From an uncultured SAR86 cluster bacterium (GTDB lineage Bacteria > Pseudomonadota > Gammaproteobacteria > Magnimaribacterales > Magnimaribacteraceae): a stretch of 64,000 bases of DNA. This document shows, one piece after another, positions 10,350 through 21,833 of the stretch (the first letter of the stretch is position 1; every line of letters starts with the position of its first letter). The stretch is taken from contig CACLEZ010000006.1 in NCBI GenBank assembly GCA_902606175.1, positions 1 to 64,000 on the forward strand. Direction: 5' to 3'. The translations under genes were made by a program, and so were the position numbers. The notes beneath the pieces were generated by a model that saw nothing but the letters and a program-made list of their open reading frames with translations, was not told the origin of the DNA and did not search any database.

Positions 10350-11413
10350 TGAATATTCTGATAATCGCCGGCGGAACAGGTGGTCATGTGTATCCAGCCT
10401 TAAGTATTGCAAATGAATTTCAAGAGGATGGTAATACTATCTACTGGTTAGGAAAGAAAAATAGTTTGGAAGAAAACTTAGCCTTAAGCGAAGATTTCTC
10501 ATTTTACTCAATTAATGCTCGAGGTTTTCTTGGCAAAAATTTTTTTGCAAAATTAATTTCTATTTTCTTTGTTTTTGCGGCCCTAATCAGAAGTTTTTTC
10601 TTAATAAGTAGAATTAAACCAGACATTATCATAACAACTGGAGGTTATCTTACTCTTGCTCCTGGTTTGATAGGTTCTTTGTTCTGTCCATTATTCATTC
10701 ATGAGCAGAATAGTGTTCCAGGACTAACTAATAGAATATTACACAAAAGATCTAAAATTACCTTTGAAGCTTTTCCAGACACATTTAATAATCTAACAAA
10801 TAAGGTAAAGTGCGTTGGGAACCCAATTCGTGAGGATATATTAAATATTTCTCCCGTAAATAAATCTAATGAAACAAAATTTAATATTTTAATTTTAGGA
10901 GGCAGCCAAGGTTCAAAACAAATCAACGATATCTTGATAAATATTTTATTGACTAAAAAGGTACCTTCTCATTGGTCTTTTATTCATCAGGTAGGAAAGT
11001 TAACCTCAGCAGAATTGAAGGATGCTTATACTGAATCTGGTAATGAATTTGTTATTAAGGAATTTTTAGAAAATATAGCTGAAGCCTATCAATTCTGCGA
11101 TATAGTTATTTCTCGCTCTGGTGCGATGACCGTTAGTGAAATTTGTTCAGTTCAGAAACCTTCTATACTTTTGCCTTTACCTTGGTCTTCAGAAAATCAT
11201 CAAAACATAAATGCCCAATATCTAAAAAATAGAGGTGCAGCTGAGATTATCGATTCTGATGTCTCCAATTCTATTCGACTACTAGAGCTGTTAATTAATT
11301 TGGAAAGCGACCATAATAGATTACATTCAATGGCATACTCTGCTTCTAAAGTTTTTCCTAAGTTTGCCTCCAAGAATATTTATAAATCTATTAATGAATC
11401 CCTCACAATATAA
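10349..11413 (+). CDS. murG: Lipid II synthase MurG
   Basis: Peripheral membrane glycosyltransferase that adds GlcNAc from UDP-GlcNAc to lipid I. The N-terminal glycine loop GGTGGHVYPAL (about 8-18) and the second loop LGGSQGSKQIND (about 184-195) match MurG, as does the UDP-GlcNAc-site region SRSGAMTVSE. The length of 354 residues is normal. The gene starts in the ftsW stop codon, and its 3' end overlaps the preferred murC start by 20 bases. Confidence 0.95.
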   Translation: MNILIIAGGTGGHVYPALSIANEFQEDGNTIYWLGKKNSLEENLALSEDFSFYSINARGFLGKNFFAKLISIFFVFAALIRSFFLISRIKPDIIITTGGYLTLAPGLIGSLFCPLFIHEQNSVPGLTNRILHKRSKITFEAFPDTFNNLTNKVKCVGNPIREDILNISPVNKSNETKFNILILGGSQGSKQINDILINILLTKKVPSHWSFIHQVGKLTSAELKDAYTESGNEFVIKEFLENIAEAYQFCDIVISRSGAMTVSEICSVQKPSILLPLPWSSENHQNINAQYLKNRGAAEIIDSDVSNSIRLLELLINLESDHNRLHSMAYSASKVFPKFASKNIYKSINESLTI

Positions 11414-12782
11414 ACTTAGCAATATCCATTTTATAGGTATTGGTGGCAGCGGTATGAGCGGAATAGCAGAAGTACTAAATAATCTTGGTTACAAGGTATC
11501 GGGCTCAGATAGTGTTCCTTCATCAAATACTGATAGGCTTGAGAAGTTAGGCATAAGTATTAGCTATGATCATAATCCAAATAACCTAAAAGATGTTGAA
11601 ATGGTGGTTATATCTAGCGCTATATCTGATGATAATCCTGAATTAGTCTCTGCCAAGGAACAGTTAATTCCAGTTTTAGCAAGGGCAGAGATGTTATCAA
11701 GTTTGATGAACAATAAAAGAGGAATAGCTATAGCCGGTACGCATGGCAAAACGACTACTACAAGTTTAGTAGCATCTATAATGACTAGTGCTAATCTTGA
11801 TCCAACTTTTATTAATGGTGGAATAATCAATAGCTTCAACTCCAATGCACAGTTAGGAGAAGGAGATTATTTAATTGTTGAAGCAGATGAAAGTGATAGG
11901 TCTTTTTTGCTCCTGCAGCCTTCTGTGTCCGTAGTTACGAATATAGAGCCAGACCACTTGGTTAATTATGATGGTAGTTTTGATAATCTAAAAAAAGCTT
12001 TCTTGGAATTTATAAAAAAACTGCCGTTTAATGGAGTATCCATTGTTTGTGGTGATGACGTTGTTGTGAAAGAGTTGAAGATAAATTTCCAAAGACCTCA
12101 TATTAGTTATGGTTTTGAATCCTCAAATGATTATGTCCTATCGAGCTACAGAACAGATGGAAGGAACTCTTACTTTAAATTAACTTCAGATACTGATTCA
12201 TTTGACTTTAAGCTTAATATGCTTGGAAAGCATAATGTTCTCAATGCAGCTGCAGCGATTGTATTATGTTTACAAGAAGGGATAGCAGTTTCAGTCATTC
12301 AGGATTCTCTGTCTAACTTCATGGGGATAGATAGACGGATGCAAATATTAGGTGAGAAGAAAATTGGAAGTAGTACCTGCCTTTACATCGATGATTATGG
12401 ACATCATCCAACTGAAATTAAAAAAACCATTCAGGCAATAAGAGCTTCTTTTCCTGACTTTGAACTTAGAATGGTTTTTCAACCCCATAGATTTACACGA
12501 ACTAAAGACTTATATGAAGAATTTATTGAAGTTTTGAGCCATGTAGATGAGTTATTTCTTTTGGATATTTATTCTGCTGGAGAAAATCCAATAGAAGGTA
12601 TCAATAGTTCAAACATACAAAGTTCTTTGATTGAATCAGGTTTTGATAATGTAAAGTTATTGAATAGCAATGAAGTTGCTAAAGAATATGATAAAGATTT
12701 AGCTAAAGATACAATCTTTGTTTTCCAGGGTGCGGGTGACATATCCTCCATTAGCCAAAGTATATTTGAGGAATTTAAATAA
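11394..12782 (+). CDS. murC: UDP-MurNAc:L-alanine ligase MurC
   Basis: First amino-acid-adding Mur ligase. HFIGIGGSGMSGIAEVL lies at the N-terminus and the ATP loop GTHGKTTTT near residue 117. EADESDRSF and NIEPDHL are central-domain motifs. The ATG at 11394 is preferred (462 residues) because it places the family motif about 10 residues from the N-terminus; a longer TTG-initiated frame from 11364 would run further into murG. No murB lies between murC and ddl, although many proteobacteria have it there. Confidence 0.95.
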   Translation: MNPSQYKLSNIHFIGIGGSGMSGIAEVLNNLGYKVSGSDSVPSSNTDRLEKLGISISYDHNPNNLKDVEMVVISSAISDDNPELVSAKEQLIPVLARAEMLSSLMNNKRGIAIAGTHGKTTTTSLVASIMTSANLDPTFINGGIINSFNSNAQLGEGDYLIVEADESDRSFLLLQPSVSVVTNIEPDHLVNYDGSFDNLKKAFLEFIKKLPFNGVSIVCGDDVVVKELKINFQRPHISYGFESSNDYVLSSYRTDGRNSYFKLTSDTDSFDFKLNMLGKHNVLNAAAAIVLCLQEGIAVSVIQDSLSNFMGIDRRMQILGEKKIGSSTCLYIDDYGHHPTEIKKTIQAIRASFPDFELRMVFQPHRFTRTKDLYEEFIEVLSHVDELFLLDIYSAGENPIEGINSSNIQSSLIESGFDNVKLLNSNEVAKEYDKDLAKDTIFVFQGAGDISSISQSIFEEFK

Positions 12783-12783
12783 A

Positions 12784-13737
12784 ATGGAACCTATTGCAAT
12801 TCTTCAAGAACAAAAAATATTATTATTGTATGGAGGATGGTCGGCTGAAAGAAATATATCAATTAATTCTGGAACAGCAGTAGCAGGAGCTTTAAACAGA
12901 AAAGGTATAAGTTATACTGAATATGATTTATCCTCTGAAGAAGAAGCTAAACTTTTATCTACTGATTATGACCTTGCCTTTATAGCTTTGCATGGAAGGG
13001 GAGGAGAAGACGGCTTCATTCAAGAGATTCTCGAATCAAAGAATATTAAATACACAGGTAGCGATACCCTTTCATGTAAAACTTCTTTAAATAAGATTGA
13101 ATCAAAGAAAATTTGGAGAGATTTGTTATTACCTACCCCAGATTTTGTTGAAATTGTAAATGTCGGCAAACCTGAGATGAAATTAACTCCACATCTTTCG
13201 GGAGAAAATGACATTACTGCATTAGATAAGACTTATGTCGTTAAGCCCGCGAATGAAGGCTCGAGCTTTGGTATAACTATCGTTAGACCGGATAATGGTA
13301 CTCTAGAAAAAGCTATGCTAGAAGCTTCTAAGTTTGATTCTTCAATCTTAGTAGAGGCATTTGTTGAAGGCAGAGAACTTACTGTATCGATACTTGGAGA
13401 CGATGTATTTCATCCAATTCATATCAAGCCATCTGGAGATTTTTATGATTTTGATTCTAAGTATAATAATAAAGGCACGGAGTATATAAAAGCTGACCTT
13501 TCAGTCGATAAACTGAATGAAATTAAAGATTATGCGTGGCATGCGTTTTCTTCACTTGGTTGCAGTAAATGGGGAAGGGTTGATTTCATTGAAGATAATG
13601 AAGGTAATTTTCAGATAATAGAAGTTAATACTGTCCCTGGATTGACCGAGACAAGTCTTTTTCCCAAGGCTGCGTCTTACGAAGGCATAGACTTCGATGA
13701 ATTAATTATTAAAGTCCTTCATTTGTCTTGCAAATAA
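12784..13737 (+). CDS. ddl: D-alanine--D-alanine ligase Ddl
   Basis: ATP-grasp ligase that makes D-Ala-D-Ala for MurF. The motif LYGGWSAERNISINSG lies at the N-terminus, then LHGRGGEDG, YTGSDTLSCK, the ATP-binding VKPANEGSSFG, and the metal and substrate motif EVNTVPGLTETS near the C-terminus. The ATG at 12784 gives 317 residues and sits one base after the murC stop; a longer TTG frame inside murC adds an implausible N-terminus. It is the last gene of this cluster. The ftsQ gene that usually follows ddl is absent. Confidence 0.94.
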   Translation: MEPIAILQEQKILLLYGGWSAERNISINSGTAVAGALNRKGISYTEYDLSSEEEAKLLSTDYDLAFIALHGRGGEDGFIQEILESKNIKYTGSDTLSCKTSLNKIESKKIWRDLLLPTPDFVEIVNVGKPEMKLTPHLSGENDITALDKTYVVKPANEGSSFGITIVRPDNGTLEKAMLEASKFDSSILVEAFVEGRELTVSILGDDVFHPIHIKPSGDFYDFDSKYNNKGTEYIKADLSVDKLNEIKDYAWHAFSSLGCSKWGRVDFIEDNEGNFQIIEVNTVPGLTETSLFPKAASYEGIDFDELIIKVLHLSCK

Positions 13738-13757
13738 TATTACTTCCAAATAAAATG

Positions 13758-13790
13758 CCGGCTCCTTGCTCCACATATTAATATGGGAGC
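13758..13790 (+). promoter_or_regulatory. Possible S6:S18 autoregulatory leader hairpin
   Basis: In front of rpsF, GCTCC (13768-13772) pairs with GGAGC (13786-13790). The stem continues through CATAT/ATATG with one bulged A. A CCG (13758-13760) and a second GCTCC (13761-13765) lie just upstream, so an alternative pairing is possible. Known S6:S18 leaders in rpsF operons use a hairpin next to an exposed CCG that the S18 partner recognises. The placement and CCG agree, but the exact consensus fold was not verified. No U-run follows, so it is not a terminator. Confidence 0.4.
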
Positions 13791-13810
13791 TATAAACCAA
13801 GAGGAAAATA

Positions 13811-14290
13811 ATGAGAAATTACGAAATAGTATTCCTAGTGCATCCTGATCAGTCTGATCAAACCTCTTCCATAATCTCCAAGCTTGATAAGCTTATAAAA
13901 GACTCTGGTGGAAATGTTCATCGTTCTGAAAATATAGGAAATAGAAAACTAGCTTATCCCATTCAAGATCAATTTAAAGCAAGTTACGGACTCTTAAATG
14001 TGGAATGTAACCAAGAAGCAATTGATGAGATAAAGAATTCGTTTAAGTTTAATGATTCAATAATAAGAAATATCGTCTTAAGCACTAAGAAGGCTCACAG
14101 TGAACCTTCTGCCCTGCTTGCTCAAACCAAAGAGGATAATGAGAAAGATTCTTACCAGGAAGCCAGGGAAGCCGCAAATAAGGCCGTCGACCAAGAGGCA
14201 CGAGCAGCTTCGAATAAAATTGAAAAGCCAAAAGAAACGTCTAAAAAATTAGATGAATCATCAACCGAAGAAAGTAAAGAGGAAGCGTAA
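13811..14290 (+). CDS. rpsF: 30S ribosomal protein S6
   Basis: Binds the central domain of 16S rRNA with S18. Residues 1-95 match S6 ([27 protein letters not shown]). The tail from about 100 to 159 is a low-complexity Lys/Glu/Ala-rich extension, longer than the roughly 130-residue E. coli protein. A GAGG ribosome-binding site lies 7 bases before the ATG. It shares one base with rpsR. E. coli has priB between rpsF and rpsR; here there is none. Confidence 0.95.
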   Translation: MRNYEIVFLVHPDQSDQTSSIISKLDKLIKDSGGNVHRSENIGNRKLAYPIQDQFKASYGLLNVECNQEAIDEIKNSFKFNDSIIRNIVLSTKKAHSEPSALLAQTKEDNEKDSYQEAREAANKAVDQEARAASNKIEKPKETSKKLDESSTEESKEEA

Positions 14291-14553
14291 TGGCAAAGAA
14301 GCAAAAGAAAAATTTCAAACGAAAAAGTGACTTCGATAATAGACCTAAGTTCTGCAAGTTTACTACCCTTGGCATCGAAGAAATAGACTTTAAAGATATA
14401 AAACTTCTTAAGGAATACATAACCGAAACTGGTAAGATTATACCTGCTAGAATGACCGGAACTTCGGCCAAGTATCAAAGACAACTTAACAAGGCTGTCA
14501 AAAGAGCAAGACATCTTGCACTCATTCCTTATACAGATTCTCATTATAATTAA
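14290..14553 (+). CDS. rpsR: 30S ribosomal protein S18
   Basis: Partner of S6 on 16S rRNA. The conserved core includes [15 protein letters not shown] and the RNA-binding stretch [19 protein letters not shown], followed by YTDSH at the end. At 87 residues it is slightly longer than the usual 75, with a basic N-terminal extension. It is translationally coupled to rpsF (TAATG) and lies 3 bases before rplI. Confidence 0.96.
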   Translation: MAKKQKKNFKRKSDFDNRPKFCKFTTLGIEEIDFKDIKLLKEYITETGKIIPARMTGTSAKYQRQLNKAVKRARHLALIPYTDSHYN

Positions 14554-14556
14554 GCC

Positions 14557-15012
14557 ATGGAAGTAATATTATTAGAAAAAGTTGCTCAATTAGGAGATCC
14601 TGGTGATCTAGTAAATGTAAAAGCAGGTTATGGTAGAAATTTTCTTATACCTAATGGAAAAGCTGTAAGGGCGGATGAGGAGAACAAGGCAGAATACGAG
14701 AAGAGAAAAGAAGCACTACTTTCAGCGGAAGCTGAAAGAAAGGATTTAGCCACAAAACTTGCATCAGGTATGGAATCTTTAGTTATTGAAATAACTGCAG
14801 AAGTATCTGAAGAAGGCACTCTATATGGCTCAGTTGGCACTAGAGAGATCGCAGATGTTTTAGTTGAGAAAGGTCACCAAGTTGAAAAAAGTGCAGTCAG
14901 ATTACCTGAGGGAGTCCTAAAAGAGGTTGGTGAGTATTCAATTGATGTCGAGTTACATCCAGAAGTGATAGCACCTATCACTATTAAAATAATTGCCAGT
15001 CAAGAAACTTAA
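14557..15012 (+). CDS. rplI: 50S ribosomal protein L9
   Basis: Two-domain large-subunit protein. The N-terminal RNA-binding domain starts MEVILLEKVAQLGDPGD and includes the signature VKAGYGRNFLIPNGKA. A connecting helix rich in Lys, Glu and Ala (about 40-75) leads to the C-terminal domain, with LYGSVGTREI and ELHPEV. The length of 151 residues is standard. It ends the S6-S18-L9 unit, with dnaB 61 bases downstream as in many gammaproteobacteria. Confidence 0.97.
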   Translation: MEVILLEKVAQLGDPGDLVNVKAGYGRNFLIPNGKAVRADEENKAEYEKRKEALLSAEAERKDLATKLASGMESLVIEITAEVSEEGTLYGSVGTREIADVLVEKGHQVEKSAVRLPEGVLKEVGEYSIDVELHPEVIAPITIKIIASQET

Positions 15013-15073
15013 AAAGTAACTTGTCTTGAACCTCTTCCAATGGGAGAATTGATGCCTTTTCAAAAAAAGGAAT

Positions 15074-16480
15074 ATGGCTTCAGAAAATTTATCAAGTAGA
15101 GAATTACCTTACTCAACCGAAGCAGAAAAAGCTGTTCTCGGAGGCATCATGCTTAAGAATGAGACTTGGGACATTATTTCTGACTTAGTCAAAGAGGATG
15201 ATTTTCATAAAGAAGAACATAAGCTAATTTATAGAACAATCAATAACCTTCAAGACGAAGGTAAACCCGTCGATGTAATAACAGTTCAAGAAGCTATTGA
15301 AGGCAATGGAGATCTCCCTAAGTTAATAAATTCAGGTGGTAAGGATTATCTTACGTTGTTAGCGAGAGAAACACCTAGCGTAGCTAATATTCAAAGCTAC
15401 GCAGATATAATTAAGCAGAGATCAAATTTAAGACGTTTAATAATAGCAGCTGACAATATTTCAAAAATTGCAAAAGAATCTGATGCATCAGGTAGTGATA
15501 GGATTATTGATGAGGCAGAGGAAAAGATATTAAGCTTAAGAGATGACTTAAATCGATCTGTTGGCCCTAAAGAAGTTAAAGAGCTCCTGGGGCAAGTTTA
15601 TACAGATATTCAAGAATCATCCGAAAGTGGTAATTCCTTAGTGGGAGCTAGTACCGGCTTTACCGAAATAGATGAAGTAACTCTTGGCTTTCAAAAGTCT
15701 GACCTGATTATTATTGCAGGAAGACCATCCATGGGTAAAACAGCATTTGCTTTTAATATCGCTGAGAATGTTGCTCGTCAAACTGATCAGACAGTTTTAT
15801 TATTCAGCATGGAAATGTCTTCTGAACAAGTTGTAAGAAGATTTATTTCAAGCATTTCGAATATCGATCTACAAAGGTTAATGAGAGGCCAATTAGAAGA
15901 CCAAGATTGGGAGGGCATCGACAAAGCTCTGACAGTCTTGAGTCAGAAACATATTTTGCTTGATGATACTCCAGCATTATCTCCATCTGAAATAAGAGCC
16001 AGAGCAAGAAGGGTAAAGAGAGAGAATGATGACCTTGCTATGATTGTAATTGACTACCTACAACTTATGCAAATACCTGGAAGGGGAGATAACAGGGTCG
16101 CAGAGATTAGTGAGATAAGCCGCTCTCTAAAGGCATTAGCTAAAGAATTGAATGTTCCAGTTATAGCTTTATCACAGCTTAACAGAGCCGTCGAAACTAG
16201 ACCAAATAAAAGGCCAATTCTGGCCGATCTGAGAGACTCAGGTGCTATAGAGCAAGACGCTGATGTGATTGCATTTCTTTATCGACACTCCTACTACGAT
16301 CCATCCGACTTAGAGAGTAAAGGTAAGGCTGAAGTAAATATAGCTAAACAGAGAAATGGTCCAACAAAGGCAGTACAAGTAGCCTTCGTTGAAAATACAG
16401 CCACGTTTCAAAATTTGGCAAGGAGCGATAGATTTCCACCTCAATACTATGATGAGAACGACGATCCTTTCCCTTCGTAA
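15074..16480 (+). CDS. dnaB: Replicative DNA helicase DnaB
   Basis: Hexameric helicase at the replication fork. The N-terminal DnaB domain starts with LPYSTEAEKAVLGGIM (about 12-27). The RecA-like domain has the Walker A GRPSMGKTA (about 219), VIDYLQLM as Walker B (about 328) and the DLRDSGAIEQDAD motif (about 384). The length of 468 residues is normal and no intein is present. An AAGGA lies directly before the ATG. The alr gene that commonly follows dnaB is replaced here by a diiron-protein gene. Confidence 0.97.
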   Translation: MASENLSSRELPYSTEAEKAVLGGIMLKNETWDIISDLVKEDDFHKEEHKLIYRTINNLQDEGKPVDVITVQEAIEGNGDLPKLINSGGKDYLTLLARETPSVANIQSYADIIKQRSNLRRLIIAADNISKIAKESDASGSDRIIDEAEEKILSLRDDLNRSVGPKEVKELLGQVYTDIQESSESGNSLVGASTGFTEIDEVTLGFQKSDLIIIAGRPSMGKTAFAFNIAENVARQTDQTVLLFSMEMSSEQVVRRFISSISNIDLQRLMRGQLEDQDWEGIDKALTVLSQKHILLDDTPALSPSEIRARARRVKRENDDLAMIVIDYLQLMQIPGRGDNRVAEISEISRSLKALAKELNVPVIALSQLNRAVETRPNKRPILADLRDSGAIEQDADVIAFLYRHSYYDPSDLESKGKAEVNIAKQRNGPTKAVQVAFVENTATFQNLARSDRFPPQYYDENDDPFPS

Positions 16481-16498
16481 AATAACAGCATAAATATC

Positions 16499-16526
16499 TA
16501 AAGGGCATATTTCAAAATACCCTTTA
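16499..16526 (+). other. Stem-loop downstream of dnaB
   Basis: TAAAGGG (16499-16505) pairs with CCCTTTA (16520-16526). Inside it, TATT pairs with AATA around a TCAA loop, with two bases bulged on the 5' side. No T-run follows on either strand, so it is not a canonical intrinsic terminator. It may stabilise or end the dnaB transcript. Confidence 0.4.
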
Positions 16527-16536
16527 AAAGTTAATG

Positions 16537-16542
16537 TATAAT
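16537..16542 (+). promoter_or_regulatory. Candidate -10 box for the diiron-protein gene
   Basis: A perfect TATAAT lies 39 bases before the ATG at 16581, just after the dnaB stem-loop. No good -35 hexamer was found at the right spacing. The 100-base gap is large for this genome, which supports a separate promoter here. Confidence 0.35.
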
Positions 16543-16580
16543 CTTTAACAAGCCTACCAAAATTAAATTTTTTACTTGAG

Positions 16581-17657
16581 ATGAAAATTAAATATACAGA
16601 AGAAACACCCAGAAAAATTAGAGATTATGAAGACATTGAATCAGTTTTAAGTTCTGAAGAAGTTGAAGATATTGCTGAGATATTTAAAACTCCACTAACA
16701 GGAACCTATAATTGGGATTACACGGTACAAGATAATCGCATAGCTAAGCTTTATGAACTAGGAAAGAAGCTCAATTGGAATGTATCTATGGACATAGATT
16801 GGGATAGACCCATGGTTGTGTCTGATGAAATACCACCCATGTTTTGGGATGAATATCCTCCATACAAAAAATTGAGTCAAGAAGAGAAGAGAGAGTTCTT
16901 AAGACATAGAGGTGCTAGTCAATTTAGTCAATTTTTACATGGAGAACAAGGAGCACTTCTAGTAGCTTCTCAGTTGGTATCATGTGCGCCTACCTATCAA
17001 GCAAAACTTTACGCAGCCTCACAGGCGTTTGATGAGGCAAGGCATGTAGAAGCTTTTACAAAGTATATTCAAAATAGATCTAAGCTTATGTATCCTGTTG
17101 GGGCAGGCTTAAAAAGCCTGCTGGATAAGATTCTAACAGACGAGAGATGGGACCTTAAACTCATAGGAATGCAGATTATTATTGAAGGCTTGGCCCTAGC
17201 TGCTTTCAATACTGCCAAAGCAGTTACTCCAGATCCAGTTTTGAAGGATATTCTGCATTTGATTATCAGGGACGAAGCTAGACATGTAACTTTCGGGGTG
17301 AATTACCTCGAAGACTTCATCGAAAACCTTTCTGATGAAGAAAAAGAAGATAGAGCTATGTTCGCTTATGAAGCTTGTGTTATAAGCAAGGAGAGACTCT
17401 TTCCTACAGATGTGTTTAGAAAATTTGGCTGGGATGAAGACGAAGCTAGAGAATTTTCAAATAATGCAGGTTTCGCTTCTGAATTTCAGAGGCTTCTATT
17501 CTCTAGAGTTGTACCTAACCTCTCAAGGATAGGTTTACTCACAAACAAGGTAAGACCTCTTTACGATAAACTAGGTGTACTCGAATTCGAAAGCCATGAC
17601 CCTGATGGTGATATATCTTGGGCTGAGTTAGAGAAACCTCTGGATTTATCTGCCTAA
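16581..17657 (+). CDS. Ferritin-like diiron protein, putative oxygenase
   Basis: The sequence shows the four-helix diiron pattern: E122 (HGEQGA), E152-x2-H155 (DEARHVEAF), E202 (IIEGLALAAF) and E232-x2-H235 (DEARHVTFGV). This ligand order is that of the ferritin, ribonucleotide-reductase R2 and AurF-like superfamily, in which a carboxylate-bridged diiron centre activates O2. No ribonucleotide reductase large subunit is near and no ferredoxin is fused. The substrate cannot be told from sequence. Residues 80-100 are rich in Pro, Trp and Tyr (EIPPMFWDEYPPY). There is no signal peptide, so it is likely cytoplasmic. It seems to stand alone between dnaB and pyrG. Confidence 0.7.
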   Translation: MKIKYTEETPRKIRDYEDIESVLSSEEVEDIAEIFKTPLTGTYNWDYTVQDNRIAKLYELGKKLNWNVSMDIDWDRPMVVSDEIPPMFWDEYPPYKKLSQEEKREFLRHRGASQFSQFLHGEQGALLVASQLVSCAPTYQAKLYAASQAFDEARHVEAFTKYIQNRSKLMYPVGAGLKSLLDKILTDERWDLKLIGMQIIIEGLALAAFNTAKAVTPDPVLKDILHLIIRDEARHVTFGVNYLEDFIENLSDEEKEDRAMFAYEACVISKERLFPTDVFRKFGWDEDEAREFSNNAGFASEFQRLLFSRVVPNLSRIGLLTNKVRPLYDKLGVLEFESHDPDGDISWAELEKPLDLSA

Positions 17658-17703
17658 AATTATATTTCTATTGTTCCTTATACAGGATTTTGTTAACCTG
17701 TAA

Positions 17704-20210
<2,507 letters not shown>

Positions 20211-20222
20211 TAAGGTTTTTCT

Positions 20223-21491
20223 ATGAAAATACAAAATATAGAAGGCTTTGAAGTTATAGACTCAAGAGGCAATCCAACAGTAGCAGCGAGAGTTAACCTT
20301 GAAGGCTCTATATCTGCTTTAGCGATGGTACCCTCTGGAGCTTCGACTGGTCAGCATGAAGCAAATGAGAAACGTGATAAAGATACTAACAGATATCTAG
20401 GCAAGGGTGTCTTAGGTGCAGTTAACGCAATCAATATAGAGATATCCTCTTTACTAAAAGGTAAGGATATATTTGACCTGTTAGCTAATGACAAACTGAT
20501 GATAGATGCAGATGGAACTTCCAATAAAAGTAATCTTGGAGCAAATGCAATCTTGGCTGTTTCAATGGCATCTGCAAAAGCCGCCTCGATAGCAAATAAA
20601 ATTCCTCTTTATACATTTTTAAATAATAAATATTCAGAATTCTGTGAGACAGACATTTTACCTTCTCTTCCAATTCCCATGATGAATATTCTTAACGGTG
20701 GAGCCCATGCAGATAATCCAATCGATTTTCAAGAATTTATGATTCAACCAAGAGGGTTCAATTCTTTTTCTGAAACGTTAAGAGCCGGAGTCGAGATTTT
20801 TCATACCCTAAAAAATATTCTTTCTTCAAAAGGTCTAAATACATCAGTAGGTGATGAAGGAGGTTTTGCTCCAAACATAAAATCACCTGAAGAGGCTCTT
20901 GACCTAATTATGATAGCAATAGAAAAGGCAGGATATTCCCCGGGTGAGCAAGTTGGGTTATGTCTGGATATAGCTGCAACTGAATTTTATTCGGATTCAG
21001 TTTACAGCCTCGCAGGTATGAAAAAAGATTTTAGCTCTACTGACATGGTAGGTTACATTCAAGACTTGTGCAAAAAATATCCTATAAGCTCAGTTGAAGA
21101 TGGTCTTGATGAAGATGATTGGGACGGATGGACAAAACTTACAGAATTATTAGGTTCCCAAATTCAACTAGTCGGTGATGACTTGTTTGTTACTAATCCA
21201 GAAAGAATTAAGAAAGGCATTAAAAACAATTCTGCCAATTCAGTTTTAGTTAAGGTAAATCAGATTGGAACACTTCTTGAGACTTTTGAATCCGTAAAAA
21301 CTTCTATAGATAATAATTTTACTACTGTTATTTCTCATAGATCTGGCGAAACTGAAGATACATTTATTGCAGATTTAGCTGTAGCAGTGGCTTCAGGTCA
21401 GATAAAGACAGGAGCACCCTCAAGATCAGACAGAGTATCTAAATATAATAGACTATTGATGATAGAGTCGGATTCTAAAATACATATTTGA
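20223..21491 (+). CDS. eno: Enolase
   Basis: Interconverts 2-phosphoglycerate and phosphoenolpyruvate and can supply KdsA next door. Motifs seen: DSRGNPTV (about 13-20), GASTGQHEA, the Mg-binding aspartate and glutamate positions (LCLDIAATEF, SVEDGLDEDDWDGW, GDDLFVTN) and the signature VISHRSGETEDTFIADLAV with catalytic lysine upstream (LVKVNQIGT). The length of 422 residues is normal. Confidence 0.97.
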   Translation: MKIQNIEGFEVIDSRGNPTVAARVNLEGSISALAMVPSGASTGQHEANEKRDKDTNRYLGKGVLGAVNAINIEISSLLKGKDIFDLLANDKLMIDADGTSNKSNLGANAILAVSMASAKAASIANKIPLYTFLNNKYSEFCETDILPSLPIPMMNILNGGAHADNPIDFQEFMIQPRGFNSFSETLRAGVEIFHTLKNILSSKGLNTSVGDEGGFAPNIKSPEEALDLIMIAIEKAGYSPGEQVGLCLDIAATEFYSDSVYSLAGMKKDFSSTDMVGYIQDLCKKYPISSVEDGLDEDDWDGWTKLTELLGSQIQLVGDDLFVTNPERIKKGIKNNSANSVLVKVNQIGTLLETFESVKTSIDNNFTTVISHRSGETEDTFIADLAVAVASGQIKTGAPSRSDRVSKYNRLLMIESDSKIHI

Positions 21492-21832
21492 TGATAAAAA
21501 AATTAATTCTAATCATAAAGGCGCAACCCATTTTCTTTGCTTCTTTTATCATATTAAGTTTTATAATTGGGCTAACTCAATATCAATTTTGGTTTGGAGA
21601 TTTTAGTAGGAGCGACCTACAAACTCTTAAAGAAGATATGGCTTTAGTCGAATCAGAGACTAATTTGATCAAGGAACAAAACCAAGATTTGCTTAAAGAA
21701 AAACAAAAATTAAGTTCTGGAAAGGAAGCCTTAGAGGGAGCAGCTAGAATAGAGCTTGGAATGATAAAACAAGGTGAAAAGTTTTATGTTTTTAAAGAAG
21801 AGTCCTCTGTTGACTCGTTAAAAGAAAATTAA
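21491..21832 (+). CDS. ftsB: Cell division protein FtsB
   Basis: Small bitopic divisome protein that works with FtsL and FtsQ. One membrane segment (about 15-33) is followed by a periplasmic coiled coil (about 40-80, rich in Leu, Glu and Lys) and the AARIELGMIKQGEKFYVF region of the DivIC/FtsB family. The ATG at 21491 overlaps the eno stop (TGATG). The eno-ftsB-ispD order is conserved across gammaproteobacteria and supports the call despite low sequence conservation. Confidence 0.88.
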   Translation: MIKKLILIIKAQPIFFASFIILSFIIGLTQYQFWFGDFSRSDLQTLKEDMALVESETNLIKEQNQDLLKEKQKLSSGKEALEGAARIELGMIKQGEKFYVFKEESSVDSLKEN

Positions 21833-21833
21833 A

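Noticed and set aside
11364..11393. TTG-initiated extension of murC into murG
   Set aside because: The ATG at 11394 gives the expected distance to the HFIGIGGSG motif.
12718..12783. TTG-initiated extension of ddl into murC
   Set aside because: The ATG at 12784 follows the murC stop by one base and gives a standard N-terminus.
17681..17702. TACAGG/CCTGTA inverted repeat before pyrG as a terminator
   Set aside because: Six AT-leaning pairs around a 10-base loop and no T-run make it too weak.
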